Below, piece by piece: positions 49,145-58,435 of a DNA stretch of 64,000 nucleotides. Each line of letters starts with the position of its first letter. Position 1 is the stretch's first letter. Below the pieces are notes generated by a model. It had not been told where the DNA came from. It saw only the letters and a list, made by a program, of their open reading frames with translations, and searched no databases. A program made the translations under genes and the position numbers. The stretch lies in NCBI GenBank assembly GCA_034434835.1, contig DAOTXX010000177.1, forward strand, positions 1 to 64,000, written 5' to 3'. Origin of the DNA: JBGLNJ01 sp034434835. GTDB taxonomy: Bacteria; Chloroflexota; Anaerolineae; Fen-1058.

Positions 49145-49750
49145 GTGGGCGAGGTCAGGTTTTCCGTTGCGATCCTGGCGGGGGGCAAAAGCCGCCGCAT
49201 GGGGAGCGACAAGAGCCAGTTGATCTTGCAGGGCGAGACGTTGGTCGCGCGCGTCACCCGCCGACTCGCTGTCCTGAGCGATGACCTCATCCTCGTCACC
49301 AATGCGCCGGAGCCGTTTGCCAGTTTGGGCGCACGCCAGACTGGCGACATGCTTCCCGGCGGCGGCGCGCTTTCCGGCCTCCACGCAGGATTGACTGTGG
49401 CGCGCTATGAATGTGCGCTCGTCGTCGGGTGCGATATGCCGTTCCTCAATCTTGACCTCTTGCGTTACATGGCAAGCCTCGCGCCTGGCCACGCGGCGGT
49501 GGTTCCTCGTTGGCGCGGCGAGCTGGAACCGCTCCACGCGTTTTATTCGCGCGAGTGCCTCCCTATGATCGAGCCGATGCTCACCCACGGCAATGAACGC
49601 ATTACCAAGCTCTACGAGCAGGTGAGCACGCGCTATGTCGAGCCGGACGAGATCGCACACTTTGATCCAGAGGGTCTGTCTTTCTTCAACGTCAATTCGC
49701 CGGAAGATTGGGAGCGAGCGCAGGAACTTGCGAGTAGGGCCGGTATCTAG
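49145..49750 (+). CDS. mobA: molybdenum cofactor guanylyltransferase
   Basis: A 201-residue GT-A-like nucleotidyltransferase. The GTP loop is LAGGKSRRMGSDKS, followed by GALSGLHAGL and VVGCDMPFL (metal Asp) and FFNVNSPEDW near the end. It attaches GMP to molybdopterin. The GTG start lies only 8 nt past the acpP terminator, so it needs its own promoter or readthrough. No other moa/mob genes are in the window. Confidence 0.92.
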   Translation: MGEVRFSVAILAGGKSRRMGSDKSQLILQGETLVARVTRRLAVLSDDLILVTNAPEPFASLGARQTGDMLPGGGALSGLHAGLTVARYECALVVGCDMPFLNLDLLRYMASLAPGHAAVVPRWRGELEPLHAFYSRECLPMIEPMLTHGNERITKLYEQVSTRYVEPDEIAHFDPEGLSFFNVNSPEDWERAQELASRAGI

Positions 49751-49763
49751 CAAGCCGATTCGT

Positions 49764-49791
49764 TTGACAATTGTTTTGAACGTGCTATCAT
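49764..49791 (+). promoter_or_regulatory. sigma70-type promoter of the lipoprotein gene
   Basis: TTGACA (49764-49769), 16-nt spacer, TATCAT (49786-49791) with TGC in front as an extended -10. Confidence 0.75.
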
Positions 49792-49836
49792 CGCCTGCCA
49801 ATCAACGGGCATGTTCCCGAAATTGAGGAGAAAACC

Positions 49837-50919
49837 ATGAAGACCCAAGCTGTTGTCGCACTTTTGATTTTTCTCTCTGTGACGATGTTGGCCTGTTCGA
49901 TCAGTGGCGCCGCTCAGACGCCCACGCCAGCGGCCCCCGAAGGCAAGCAGCCCGCTTTGACCCCGGCTCCCACCAAACCTGGCAGCGCGGCCACCTCTGC
50001 GCCGGGCAGCACCGAAGACAAGCCGCTTTCGCTTTCGAGCCGGCAGGCCGGCCTGGACAAGCTCAAGAGCTACCGCATCAAGTGGCAGGCTGAGTGGAAA
50101 GGCACCGAGGCCGGGAGTACGCAGACAGTCAACTGGAACTGGCTTGAGGAGTTTTCGTCCGATCCCAAAGCGCTACACTGGGTATGGCAATTGACCGATT
50201 CCAAGCAAACGTCCAAGAACACAAATATGGAATGGTGGCAGATCAGCGACACGACTTATATGTTGACCAAAGACGCCAGCGGCAAGGGAGAATGTCTGTC
50301 GTTTTCCAGCGACGATCCGAGTAATCAATTGACCAAAGGCTTGTTCAGTCCCGGCGCTTTGGGCAGCGTCAAAGACGCCAAGTACGTTGGCACCGAGACG
50401 GTCAACAACGTCAAAACCAGGCACTACAAGTACGATGAAAAGGCTGTCAGTCTGTTTGCCTCGGGCAAAGTGAGTGGCGACATTTGGGTGGCCACCGAGG
50501 GTGATTTCGTCGTCAAAGAGACCATGACCTGGAGCGGCGTGCCGGGGTTGTTCGGCCTTGGCTCCAGCACCAAGGGCGATGGCAAATGGGCATGGGAAGT
50601 GACCAACATCAACCAGCCGATCGCGATCAAGGCGCCAGACAACTGCGGCGGCCAGGCAGCGGACATCCCGGTCATGAAGGATGCAACCGAAAAATCTCGC
50701 TTTGGCGACGTGCTGATGTACAAGACAGCCGCCAAGATCGCAGACGTGGTAGCGTTTTACAAAAAAGAGTTGGCTGCGGCGGGCTGGAAGATCGAGGACG
50801 AGGGGACCTCGACGGCTCAAATGGCTCAATTGACCTTTGGCAAAGACGATAAAGAACTGCAGATCATCATCACGGCGGAGCAGGGCAGGACGAATGTGAT
50901 GATCAATGTCGGCAAGTAG
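49837..50919 (+). CDS. predicted lipoprotein
   Basis: A 360-residue secreted protein. The lipobox is VTMLAC with Cys20 as the lipidation site. A Pro/Thr/Ala-rich linker (TPTPAAPEGK, APTKPGS) leads to a beta-rich domain with ALHWVWQLTD, YVGTETVNNVKTRHYKYD and IWVATEGDFVVKE, a pattern seen in LppX/LolA-like lipid-binding lipoproteins. The C-terminal part has a helix-strand unit VVAFYKKELAAAGWK found in other secreted proteins. It may carry lipids at the outer face; this is inference. GAGGAG precedes the ATG and it has its own promoter and terminator. Confidence 0.8.
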   Translation: MKTQAVVALLIFLSVTMLACSISGAAQTPTPAAPEGKQPALTPAPTKPGSAATSAPGSTEDKPLSLSSRQAGLDKLKSYRIKWQAEWKGTEAGSTQTVNWNWLEEFSSDPKALHWVWQLTDSKQTSKNTNMEWWQISDTTYMLTKDASGKGECLSFSSDDPSNQLTKGLFSPGALGSVKDAKYVGTETVNNVKTRHYKYDEKAVSLFASGKVSGDIWVATEGDFVVKETMTWSGVPGLFGLGSSTKGDGKWAWEVTNINQPIAIKAPDNCGGQAADIPVMKDATEKSRFGDVLMYKTAAKIADVVAFYKKELAAAGWKIEDEGTSTAQMAQLTFGKDDKELQIIITAEQGRTNVMINVGK

Positions 50920-50937
50920 ATCAGCGTAGAAAACAGG

Positions 50938-50974
50938 CCGGGCCTTCCACAACCAGGGAGGCCCGGTTTTGTTT
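50938..50974 (+). terminator. rho-independent terminator of the lipoprotein gene
   Basis: CCGGGCCT/AGGCCCGG, 8-bp stem, then TTTTGTTT. The opposite strand also ends in TTTT, so it may serve the convergent eno gene as well. Confidence 0.85.
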
Positions 50975-50979
50975 CCCCG

Positions 50980-51024
50980 GGTGACCGATTGACCGATCAC
51001 CGACTACTGATCACGGGTCACGGA
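50980..51024. repeat. degenerate 7-nt tandem repeat array
   Basis: Units GTGACCG, TTGACCG, ATCACCG, and ATCACGG up to the eno stop codon. Confidence 0.7.
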
Positions 51025-52311
51025 TCACCTGAGCTGCACGAACGCGCTCTTGCCCGCATACACCGCCGATTCGCCGAGTTCCTCTTCGATACGAAGCAGT
51101 TGGTTGTACTTGGCGACGCGGTCGGAGCGACACGGCGCGCCAGTCTTGATCTGCCCGGCGTTGGTCGCCACGACGAGATCGGCAATCGTCGAGTCTTCGG
51201 TTTCGCCACTGCGGTGCGAGATGACGGCGGTCCACCCCGCGCGCTGCGCCATGTGCACAGCGGCCAGCGTCTCGGTCAGCGTCCCGATCTGGTTCAGCTT
51301 GATGAGCACCGAGTTGGCCGACTTGTCCTTCAGCCCACGCGCGATGCGCTGCGTATTGGTCACAAATAGATCGTCGCCGACGATCTGGATTTTGCCGCCG
51401 AGCTTGTCCGTCATCAACTTCCACGACTTCCAATCGTCTTCCGAAAGACCATCTTCGATGGAGAGGAGCGGATACTTGTTCACCCACTCGGCGTAAAAGT
51501 CCACCATCTCGGCCCCGCTCAACCGGCGGCCTTCCTTCTTGAGGTGATAGGTCACGCCATCCTCGAAAAATTCCGTCGCCGCCGGGTCGAGGCCGATGTA
51601 GATTTGCGACCCCGCCTTGTAGCCAGCGGCTTCAATCGCAGCCAGGATGACTTCAACCGCCTCGGCGTTGCTCTTCAAGCTTGGCGCAAAGCCGCCCTCA
51701 TCGCCGATGTTGGTGTTATACCCCTTTTTCTTCAACACCTTCTTGAGCGCCTGGTAGGTCTCGGCGCACCAGCGCAGCGCCTCGGCAAAGGTCGGCGCAC
51801 CGACCGGCAAGATCATAAACTCTTGCAGGTCGGTCGAGTTGTCGGCGTGCTTGCCACCGTTGAGGATATTCATCATCGGCACGGGCAGCATGTGTGCTTC
51901 GACGCCGCCGATGTAGCGATACAGCGGCAGACCGACCGAATCTGCCGCCGCCTTGGCCACCGCCAGGCTCACGCCCAGGATCGCATTCGCGCCAAGGTTG
52001 GATTTGGTCGGCGTGCCGTCGAGCTGAATCAGCAGATTGTCAATGCCCACCTGATCGGTCGCCTCCCAACCGACCAATTCATCAGCAATCGTCGCATTGA
52101 CATGCTCGACCGCCTTGAGCACACCCTTGCCGCCGTAGCGGCCTTGATCGTCGTCGCGCAGTTCGAGCGCCTCGTGCGCGCCAGTGGACGCGCCGGAAGG
52201 GACTGCCGCACGCCCGAACGCGCCGTCGTCCAGCGTGACTTCAACTTCGACCGTGGGATTGCCACGCGAATCCAAAATCTCGCGCGCGTGGATTTCTTCA
52301 ATGTATGACAT
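51025..52311 (-). CDS. eno: enolase
   Basis: A 428-residue enolase converting 2-phosphoglycerate to phosphoenolpyruvate. Marks: EILDSRGNPTVEVEV, GASTGAHEALELRDD, the catalytic Lys/Glu region NIGDEGGFAPS, metal ligands in LLSIEDGLSEDDW and VGDDLFVTN, the substrate Lys in LIKLNQIGTLTE, and SHRSGETED. AAGGAG precedes the ATG. It forms a single-gene unit. Confidence 0.98.
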   Translation of the reverse strand: MSYIEEIHAREILDSRGNPTVEVEVTLDDGAFGRAAVPSGASTGAHEALELRDDDQGRYGGKGVLKAVEHVNATIADELVGWEATDQVGIDNLLIQLDGTPTKSNLGANAILGVSLAVAKAAADSVGLPLYRYIGGVEAHMLPVPMMNILNGGKHADNSTDLQEFMILPVGAPTFAEALRWCAETYQALKKVLKKKGYNTNIGDEGGFAPSLKSNAEAVEVILAAIEAAGYKAGSQIYIGLDPAATEFFEDGVTYHLKKEGRRLSGAEMVDFYAEWVNKYPLLSIEDGLSEDDWKSWKLMTDKLGGKIQIVGDDLFVTNTQRIARGLKDKSANSVLIKLNQIGTLTETLAAVHMAQRAGWTAVISHRSGETEDSTIADLVVATNAGQIKTGAPCRSDRVAKYNQLLRIEEELGESAVYAGKSAFVQLR

Positions 52312-52358
52312 GGGGATTCTCCTTCATGGTGTTGAACATTCGATATTCGGTATTGGGT

Positions 52359-52386
52359 ATTATAGTGCGTCTGCCCAATTCTACAA
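52359..52386 (-). promoter_or_regulatory. probable promoter of eno
   Basis: Minus strand TTGTAG (52386-52381), 16-nt spacer, TATAAT (52364-52359). The -35 overlaps the stop codon of the upstream gene. Confidence 0.55.
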
Positions 52387-53448
52387 TCCGACTCGCTGAT
52401 AAAGGCTTTTAAAGTCGAAATGCTCGGCCAGCAGCGTCTTAAAGCGAGTGAGCTTTTCTTGTTGCGCCAGGCGCCCTTTGCCAAAGAATCGCTCGATGCG
52501 CTCGACGGTGTGAAAGGTATCGTGTGGGACCAACAACATCGGCACCCCCATGCTTTCCGCGCGCTGCAACAGGTCGGGGTGGGGCCTCAGGTTGCCGGTG
52601 AGGATCACGAGTCGCGCTGAGGTGTCCAGCGCCACCTGGATCATATCGGCGCGGTCGCCACCAGTGATGACGGCCTTGTTAGGGACGCGGCTCAGGCGCA
52701 CACGCGCCTCGTCCATGCCCATCGCGCCAACTGTCAGGTTCTCGACCAGTTCCTCTTGCTTGTCGGCATGGCACAGAAACTCGCCGTTGGCGGCTTCGGC
52801 GATCTCGCGGATGCTCGTCGCCATCAGCCGGGCGTCTTCTGGCAACACTCCGAACAGGGTAACGCGGTGGCGTTCCAGGAACGGCGCAGCGACCTCACGG
52901 GCAAAGCGCAGGCTGGATTGCGGCACATTGTTGATAACAATGCCGATGAGCTGATCGCCCAGTCGCGCGTGAGCGGAAAGCGCATCGTCAATCACTTGCA
53001 CGTCGCCATCGTAACGAACCACGGCCAGCACTGGCGCGCCAAACATCCGGGCCACTTTGGGGGTCGCCAGGCTGACGGCATAACCCTCGCGCAGCGACGC
53101 ACCGCCTTCGATGATCACGACATCTTTATCTTGGCGCGCCGTGTTGTAAGCTTCGATAACGACGGTGGTCAGGTCCTGATCCGACCCAGCCAGTTGCTGT
53201 TCGATAAACTGGGGTGTCAGACAGATCGGCGCCAGGACTTCGACCGGCTCACTCAGGCCCAGCACCTGTTTGGCGAACATGGCGTCTTCGTCGTGATACA
53301 GGCCTGCATGCACTTGGCGCGGTTGTGTGCCGAGCGGCTTAAAGTAACCGACCTTGAAGCCATCGGCTTGCATCTGCCGCCCCAGTCCCAGGCAGAGGGC
53401 CGTCTTGCCGGAGAAGGTTTGGATCGAAGTCACATACAAGGCTCTCAT
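52381..53448 (-). CDS. phosphotransacetylase N-terminal-like P-loop/DRTGG protein
   Basis: A 355-residue protein with the architecture of the N-terminal part of long Pta enzymes. Residues 1-210 are a BioD-like P-loop domain (TSIQTFSGKTALCLGLG, VIIEGGASLREG, GIVINNVP). Residues 215-330 are a DRTGG domain (VGAMGMDEA, VITGGDRADMIQVAL, LILTGN-like VILTGNLRPHPD). The catalytic phosphotransacetylase domain is absent, so it is probably a regulatory or nucleotide-sensing protein. The family occurs alone in many bacteria. It is 69 nt upstream of eno. Confidence 0.82.
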   Translation of the reverse strand: MRALYVTSIQTFSGKTALCLGLGRQMQADGFKVGYFKPLGTQPRQVHAGLYHDEDAMFAKQVLGLSEPVEVLAPICLTPQFIEQQLAGSDQDLTTVVIEAYNTARQDKDVVIIEGGASLREGYAVSLATPKVARMFGAPVLAVVRYDGDVQVIDDALSAHARLGDQLIGIVINNVPQSSLRFAREVAAPFLERHRVTLFGVLPEDARLMATSIREIAEAANGEFLCHADKQEELVENLTVGAMGMDEARVRLSRVPNKAVITGGDRADMIQVALDTSARLVILTGNLRPHPDLLQRAESMGVPMLLVPHDTFHTVERIERFFGKGRLAQQEKLTRFKTLLAEHFDFKSLYQRVGL

Positions 53449-53528
53449 GGCATCACCTCTGTCTCAAGTGCGCACGACGATCTGCAGAACTGTGGGGATT
53501 GTACAGCACGCTGCGAGGAAGGTCAAAT

Positions 53529-55670
53529 TCAATCCGGCGAGCTTGCGGCAAGGGGCGAATTCGTCACCTGGCCGGGAGTGTGGGCCGCCAGGACACGCCG
53601 CACGGTGGCTAGCAACCTGTCAGGGTCAATCGGCTTGGTGAGATAGTCAGCGGCGCCCAGCGCGAACCCTTTTTGGTCCTCGGGTCCAATCGCAGTAACG
53701 ACCACTGGGATAGAGCGGGTATCCGGGTCATGGCTGAGCTGGTGCAAGACTTGAACGCTGTTGACATCCTGCAGCAGAATGTCCAACAGGATCAAGTTCG
53801 GCTTTTCGCGGCGAGCAAGCGGCAGCGCATCCTTTCCGCGTGTCGTGATGAGGACCGTGTAACCCTCCGCTTCGAGCTGCTGCCGAAGTAGGTGTGCGAT
53901 TTCGAGCTCGCTGTCCACGACAAAGATCTTGAAGAGGCTGCCATTTGAGGCGACAACAGCGGGCGCCGGTCCGGTCAGAGCCATCTGCGCCAGCGAAGCG
54001 GGCAGGATAGGTAAGGTAAAGCTAAAAGTGCTGCCCCGGCCTACTGCACTTTTGACCCAGATTTGGCCGCTGTGCATCTCGATCAACGAACGAGTGATCG
54101 AAAGGCCCAGCCCGGTGCCGGGGATGTCGCTGGCGCGAGCGGTGGAGGCCCGGAAGAAGCGCGTAAAGAGCCTGGCCTGATCTTCTTCCGTCATGCCGAT
54201 GCCGGTATCGCTAATATCCACTTGCACACGGTCATCTTGGACGTGCGCCGTCACCTCGACGTGCCCCTGGAGCGTGTACTTGAGCGCGTTAGACATCAGG
54301 TTGGTGACAATCTGGGTGAGTCGTCCCGGATCAGCCAGCACCTTGGGCAAGCCAGGCGAGACGTTCAATCGCAGTTCGACGTTGGGGTTCGCGTACGTTT
54401 TCTGAAGCATAGCCGCCACGTCATGGATGACAGGATACACCGATACCGGCTGGAAGCGCATCTGAATCTTGCCCGCCTCGATGCGCGAGACATCCAGCAG
54501 CTCGTCCACCATGTCGCCAAGCCGATCCGCGTTCGATTTGACGATTTCCAGAAAGCTGTATTGGGTTCGAGGATCGGGGCTGGCCGTGCCCGCCAGAAGC
54601 AGCTCCAGGTAGCCCTTGATCGCCGTCATCGGAGTGCGCAGCTCGTGTGAGACGATAGACACAAACTCGCTCTTCATCCGATCGACTTCGGCTTCTTTGG
54701 TGATGTCACGGAATACCATCACGGCGCCGGCTCGCTCGACCATCGGCAGTCTGACCGGTGCGACACTGACCGCCACGATCTTGCGCCCCCAATTGACCTT
54801 GATGCCCATACGGCTGGTCGCTTCGCTCTCGATCAGCGAGCGGATGATCGCCTGGTCCTCTTCGCTGACCACCTCACCCATGATCTGATTGACGTCACGC
54901 TCCAGCAGTTCCTCTTCGCGACAGCCCAGGATGCTGCAAGCCGCCGGGTTGACGACGATGGCCCGCCGGTCTTGGTCAAACACGATGACGCCATCGCCGA
55001 TGCTCTGGAGAACGGCCTCGTTCTTGCTGGCCTCGGCGTGTTCGCGTTGAAGTGCCTCGGCCAGATCGCTGGTGCGTTCCATCACACGGTGGTCCAATTC
55101 CTCGGCGCGTTTGCGGGATTCGCGTAGGGCGTTTTCCAGATTAATGGCGGCGATCCACGCGACAAAAGCCATCAAGTAGAATCCGATCCCAGAGACAAAA
55201 TTAAGAGATAGTCCCGAAGGGTTGAGCAGCCAGGCGAGCGCATAACTGAACCAGGAGAGGGTCGCAAACACAAACGAAGCCGCGGGTCTCGTCACAAAGC
55301 TGGCGGCCATCGTCGGCAGTACGTACAAGATCAAGACGCGATCCAGCGTTCTGGGTGGAAAGGCGAACGATATGAGCAGTATCAGAGACCCCAGGAGCAG
55401 CAAAGAGGCCCAGCGAGTTCGACTGATCCGATTCAGATAGAAGATGAAACCCAGGAGGAGCAAGCCCAGCAGATCGGCACCAACAAAGATCATGCCCTCG
55501 GTCGAAGGGGTGCTCAGGAATTGAGCGAGGTTCACGACCGTGATGATCAGCACGGCCAGGACGACGACCATGACGAGAATCCCCAGCAACCGCCCGCGCC
55601 GCCGTTGCTCGGCATCTTGGGTGTGAATGGTCATCAGCCAATCAAGGCCCAGGCCGACCTTTTCCAGCAT
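53529..55670 (-). CDS. hybrid sensor histidine kinase with receiver domain
   Basis: A 713-residue membrane kinase. Residues 25-185 hold about five to six membrane helices. A coiled linker follows (LRESRKRAEELDHRV), then a PAS domain (QSIGDGVIVFDQDRRAIVVNPAA, about 215-320), HisKA with phospho-His in SIVSHELRTPM, HATPase with the N box LMSNALKYT and ISDTGIGMT, GTGLGLSI, and a C-terminal receiver (phospho-Asp in NLILLDILLQD, YLTKPID). No separate DNA-binding regulator is adjacent. The upstream diterpene cyclase gene ends 11 nt before its start codon, so the two may share a transcript. Confidence 0.93.
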   Translation of the reverse strand: MLEKVGLGLDWLMTIHTQDAEQRRRGRLLGILVMVVVLAVLIITVVNLAQFLSTPSTEGMIFVGADLLGLLLLGFIFYLNRISRTRWASLLLLGSLILLISFAFPPRTLDRVLILYVLPTMAASFVTRPAASFVFATLSWFSYALAWLLNPSGLSLNFVSGIGFYLMAFVAWIAAINLENALRESRKRAEELDHRVMERTSDLAEALQREHAEASKNEAVLQSIGDGVIVFDQDRRAIVVNPAACSILGCREEELLERDVNQIMGEVVSEEDQAIIRSLIESEATSRMGIKVNWGRKIVAVSVAPVRLPMVERAGAVMVFRDITKEAEVDRMKSEFVSIVSHELRTPMTAIKGYLELLLAGTASPDPRTQYSFLEIVKSNADRLGDMVDELLDVSRIEAGKIQMRFQPVSVYPVIHDVAAMLQKTYANPNVELRLNVSPGLPKVLADPGRLTQIVTNLMSNALKYTLQGHVEVTAHVQDDRVQVDISDTGIGMTEEDQARLFTRFFRASTARASDIPGTGLGLSITRSLIEMHSGQIWVKSAVGRGSTFSFTLPILPASLAQMALTGPAPAVVASNGSLFKIFVVDSELEIAHLLRQQLEAEGYTVLITTRGKDALPLARREKPNLILLDILLQDVNSVQVLHQLSHDPDTRSIPVVVTAIGPEDQKGFALGAADYLTKPIDPDRLLATVRRVLAAHTPGQVTNSPLAASSPD

Positions 55671-55681
55671 GGCGATGTTCC

Positions 55682-57160
55682 CTACAAGCGGTCATACATA
55701 GCCAAGGCTCCCAGCACAGCCGAGTGAACCACCCAGGTGGGTGAGAACAGGATTTTGGCTATCCACTGTGCCGGATAGTAGGCAATCTGCCGTTCCACAA
55801 AAGCTTTCAGGTACTCGGAGGCTCGATGCAAAACACTCGAGGGGACCTGGCCGCCTCGTCGCTTGTAGAAGGCAAGGGCTTGCAGACCATAAGCCGTCTC
55901 TTCAACAGTTCCAGACAGATAGCCCCAACTGCCATTGGGCCGCTGCGTCTGGATGATCCATTCGACGGCGCCCGCCACCAGGTCTGGCGCAAAATCCTGC
56001 GCCACAAAGATGGCATGTGAGGTCGTGTAATAAGGCGAGGCGTGCCATTTATCGAACCAAAACGACCCGGCCACCTGCGACCCTCGCAAAAAACCGACGG
56101 CCTTGTCAATCATCCTCTGGCGCTCATCGCTGGGTGGGCAGGCTGCCAGGGCCTCCAACAGATGGCAATGTGCACTTCGAGATGCATCTCGCTCATACGA
56201 GAAGCATCGAAAGTGGTCGTCATCCTCATATTGCCGAAATATCGAGAGGTCAAGCGAGTGACCTGCTCGAACCAGCATAGCGAAGGCCAGTGCGGTATCG
56301 TCCAGATCGGGTATCGAGTAAAACTGGCTGAATCCGATCCCCTGATCCGACCAGAGTTGTCGCAAAGCATCGGCCACGGGTTGCGCTTCGGGCGGAAGGT
56401 TTTCGTCCACCAGGTACAGATGGTATAGACACCAGGCCAGCTCAAAAACCTCAATCGGAGCCGTGCAAGGAACCCCACCTTTGGCTCGATGGACGATTTC
56501 TTGGATGTAGGCAAGTGCCCCAGCATCTCGGGTATGTTGAACGAAAAAGCTGGTGGCGGAGGGCGAGGACCCTACAGAACAGTTGCTTTCCCGCAGCTCC
56601 CCATTCAGGCGGTCCAAGTCCACCTCATCGCCCATACATTCGAGCGAGTACGTCGTGGGAACATGGCGCGAATAAAGCAGGTTCGGCGGAATCATCGCCA
56701 GCTTCCGCGCCCGCCGTTCCCGGTAGGATTCAAAATGCTTGTAAGGCAAACGGAGTCCCAGCTTCGCTGTGCGGTCGAGTAGAGTCGGCACAATCAAGTC
56801 GAATCCCACAGGCTCGTAAGGGTCACGCTGCAGGCTGGTGACATTCCGCCAGATGGAGCGCAATCCGGCTTCGATTTGGTAGTCGGCCCACTCGTCGGGA
56901 TGCCATTCGGCCAGGACGATACAGGCGATCAAAGTCGAGATGACGCGGTCGTGATAGTATTCGATCTCACCTCCCCAACTTCCGTCTGAATGTTGATGCA
57001 ATCTCAGCCACTCGAGCGCCTGAGGGAACGCGGGGCGGTCGGGATGCTCAGGGTCGGGGATGCTGGCGACCCAAGCTGTATCGTAAGCTGTGCCTGCCAT
57101 CTCGCCTCTGCCAATGTGTCCTCTGAATAAGGCTTTGAGCTCTGCGTACCAGTCGGGCAT
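55682..57160 (-). CDS. class II diterpene cyclase-like terpene synthase
   Basis: A 492-residue protein of the bacterial class II diterpene cyclase type. The general-acid motif DXDD is present (Asp285-Leu-Asp287-Asp288 in IPDLDDTALAF). Other marks are AYDTAWVAS near the start, LHQHSDGSWGG, SPSATSFFV (residues 199-207), and the QW-like RPNGSWGY. No DDXXD class I motif is seen. Such enzymes protonate GGPP to give copalyl, halimadienyl or kolavenyl diphosphate; the product cannot be predicted. GGAG precedes the ATG. No class I partner is in the window. Confidence 0.88.
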   Translation of the reverse strand: MPDWYAELKALFRGHIGRGEMAGTAYDTAWVASIPDPEHPDRPAFPQALEWLRLHQHSDGSWGGEIEYYHDRVISTLIACIVLAEWHPDEWADYQIEAGLRSIWRNVTSLQRDPYEPVGFDLIVPTLLDRTAKLGLRLPYKHFESYRERRARKLAMIPPNLLYSRHVPTTYSLECMGDEVDLDRLNGELRESNCSVGSSPSATSFFVQHTRDAGALAYIQEIVHRAKGGVPCTAPIEVFELAWCLYHLYLVDENLPPEAQPVADALRQLWSDQGIGFSQFYSIPDLDDTALAFAMLVRAGHSLDLSIFRQYEDDDHFRCFSYERDASRSAHCHLLEALAACPPSDERQRMIDKAVGFLRGSQVAGSFWFDKWHASPYYTTSHAIFVAQDFAPDLVAGAVEWIIQTQRPNGSWGYLSGTVEETAYGLQALAFYKRRGGQVPSSVLHRASEYLKAFVERQIAYYPAQWIAKILFSPTWVVHSAVLGALAMYDRL

Positions 57161-57529
57161 GATACTGCTCCATGGGGGGATTAACTTTTCTTAACCCTCT
57201 TGGCCAGGCACGCCAAGAGGGCCATCTAACTCCCCAGTCTAGCATGATTAGCCTTGGGTAGCTAGGGGACATTTGTCTTAGTGATTCTAACATATCATGA
57301 TAGGCAAAAGATTACAGCATCATTAACGTTCCACAACATTCGCCGCTGACCAAGCAATAATGGAGTATAATTTTCGCATGGTTGGGCCGGGCAATATGGC
57401 AAACAGCATTGGTGTAAACTTTAGCCCCGGAGTGCGGCCTTCAGGCCGCGTTTTATGCAGGCTGAAGCCTGCACTCCAACCTCAAGTTGACACGCATGGG
57501 CAAACAGATACCCCGAGGAGCCTGCGAGA
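57161..57529. other. divergent intergenic region with leader hairpin and MITE-A
   Basis: Between the cyclase and GNAT genes. The cyclase leader holds a 9-bp hairpin CCCTCTTGG/CCAAGAGGG (57195-57221) without a T-run. A TATAAT at 57366-57371 points right, toward the GNAT gene, but lacks a clear -35 and is separated from it by a MITE-A copy. No gene is seen. Confidence 0.5.
57407..57498. mobile_element. MITE-A copy 2
   Basis: A 92-bp element, the reverse complement of the copy at 16611-16703 with about two differences. Imperfect 15-bp terminal inverted repeats. It is flanked by GGCAAACAG on both sides (57398-57406 and 57499-57507), a 9-bp target-site duplication. Confidence 0.85.
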
Positions 57530-58435
57530 ATGCAAGAGCCGCAAGTGGAATTTGTGCCCGCTCGCTGGTGGGAAGCGATCCGTTGCATCCGGCTGGCCCT
57601 GGAAACGGTGCGAGGTCGCGATCCCTGGGCCGACCAGGTTTTGGCGCGGCCATGGTCATGGTCCAGCCTTCTGAGATATGGTTACCTGTTGGACAATTTC
57701 TTCCATTCCAGCACTTTTGTCATCAGGGTCTCTGGCGAGCGGGCAGGCATTGTGTCCATGAGACTCCGACCCAAGTTTATCTATATTGACATTGTGGGCC
57801 TATTGCCCCAATTCCAACGCGGCCACATTGGCAAGCGCATCGCCGAGTTCATTTACGACTATGGCATACGTCACCACTACCAATGGGGAGTCGCGGCCAT
57901 GGCTCTAACTAATCAGCCGGTACATATGCTGAGCACTTCTTTCGGCGGACGCTTGCTGGGGCTTTCGACGACAAGACTCATTCGCGCAGCATCCCCTCCC
58001 CCACTTTCTCTTGCCTCGGAGTTCGAGGTGCGCCCCCTGACCCGATCAACCGCTCAAGCGGCCTGGCGGCGTTGGCGGCTTGACGAAGTGGAGCATGTAG
58101 CAGGTCATCAAGTCATCGAGATCGCCACCGATTTACTGGGCGCGCTGCCACATGGCAAGTACCTGGCCCTCTTTTACCAAGGCCAGGAGATCGGCTTTGC
58201 TCTCGCTCGCCAGCGCAAGGGCGAGTTGAGAGTGGACCTCTATCCTTCCACGCAGTTTTGGTCAGAAGCATCAACGGCGAGCCTGGTGGCCGCCGTCGCG
58301 CGCTATCTGGGTTCCACCATCCATTCTCTGACGCTGACCCAGACGCATGCCAACACTTTGTCGGCCCCCGAGTCCTTTGGCTTCGAGCGACGACGGAAGG
58401 AGGAACGCCACCTTGTCTTTTTCACGCCCGTTTGA
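57530..58435 (+). CDS. GNAT-like acetyltransferase
   Basis: A 301-residue protein. The GNAT acetyl-CoA motif A is in IDIVGLLPQFQRGHIGKRI (about residue 85-103). A second, degenerate GNAT-like half follows (EIGFALARQRKGELRVDLYP). The substrate is unknown. GAGGAG lies about 10 nt before the ATG. Its 3' end overlaps the TTG start of the next acyltransferase by 23 nt, so the two should act together. Confidence 0.78.
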   Translation: MQEPQVEFVPARWWEAIRCIRLALETVRGRDPWADQVLARPWSWSSLLRYGYLLDNFFHSSTFVIRVSGERAGIVSMRLRPKFIYIDIVGLLPQFQRGHIGKRIAEFIYDYGIRHHYQWGVAAMALTNQPVHMLSTSFGGRLLGLSTTRLIRAASPPPLSLASEFEVRPLTRSTAQAAWRRWRLDEVEHVAGHQVIEIATDLLGALPHGKYLALFYQGQEIGFALARQRKGELRVDLYPSTQFWSEASTASLVAAVARYLGSTIHSLTLTQTHANTLSAPESFGFERRRKEERHLVFFTPV

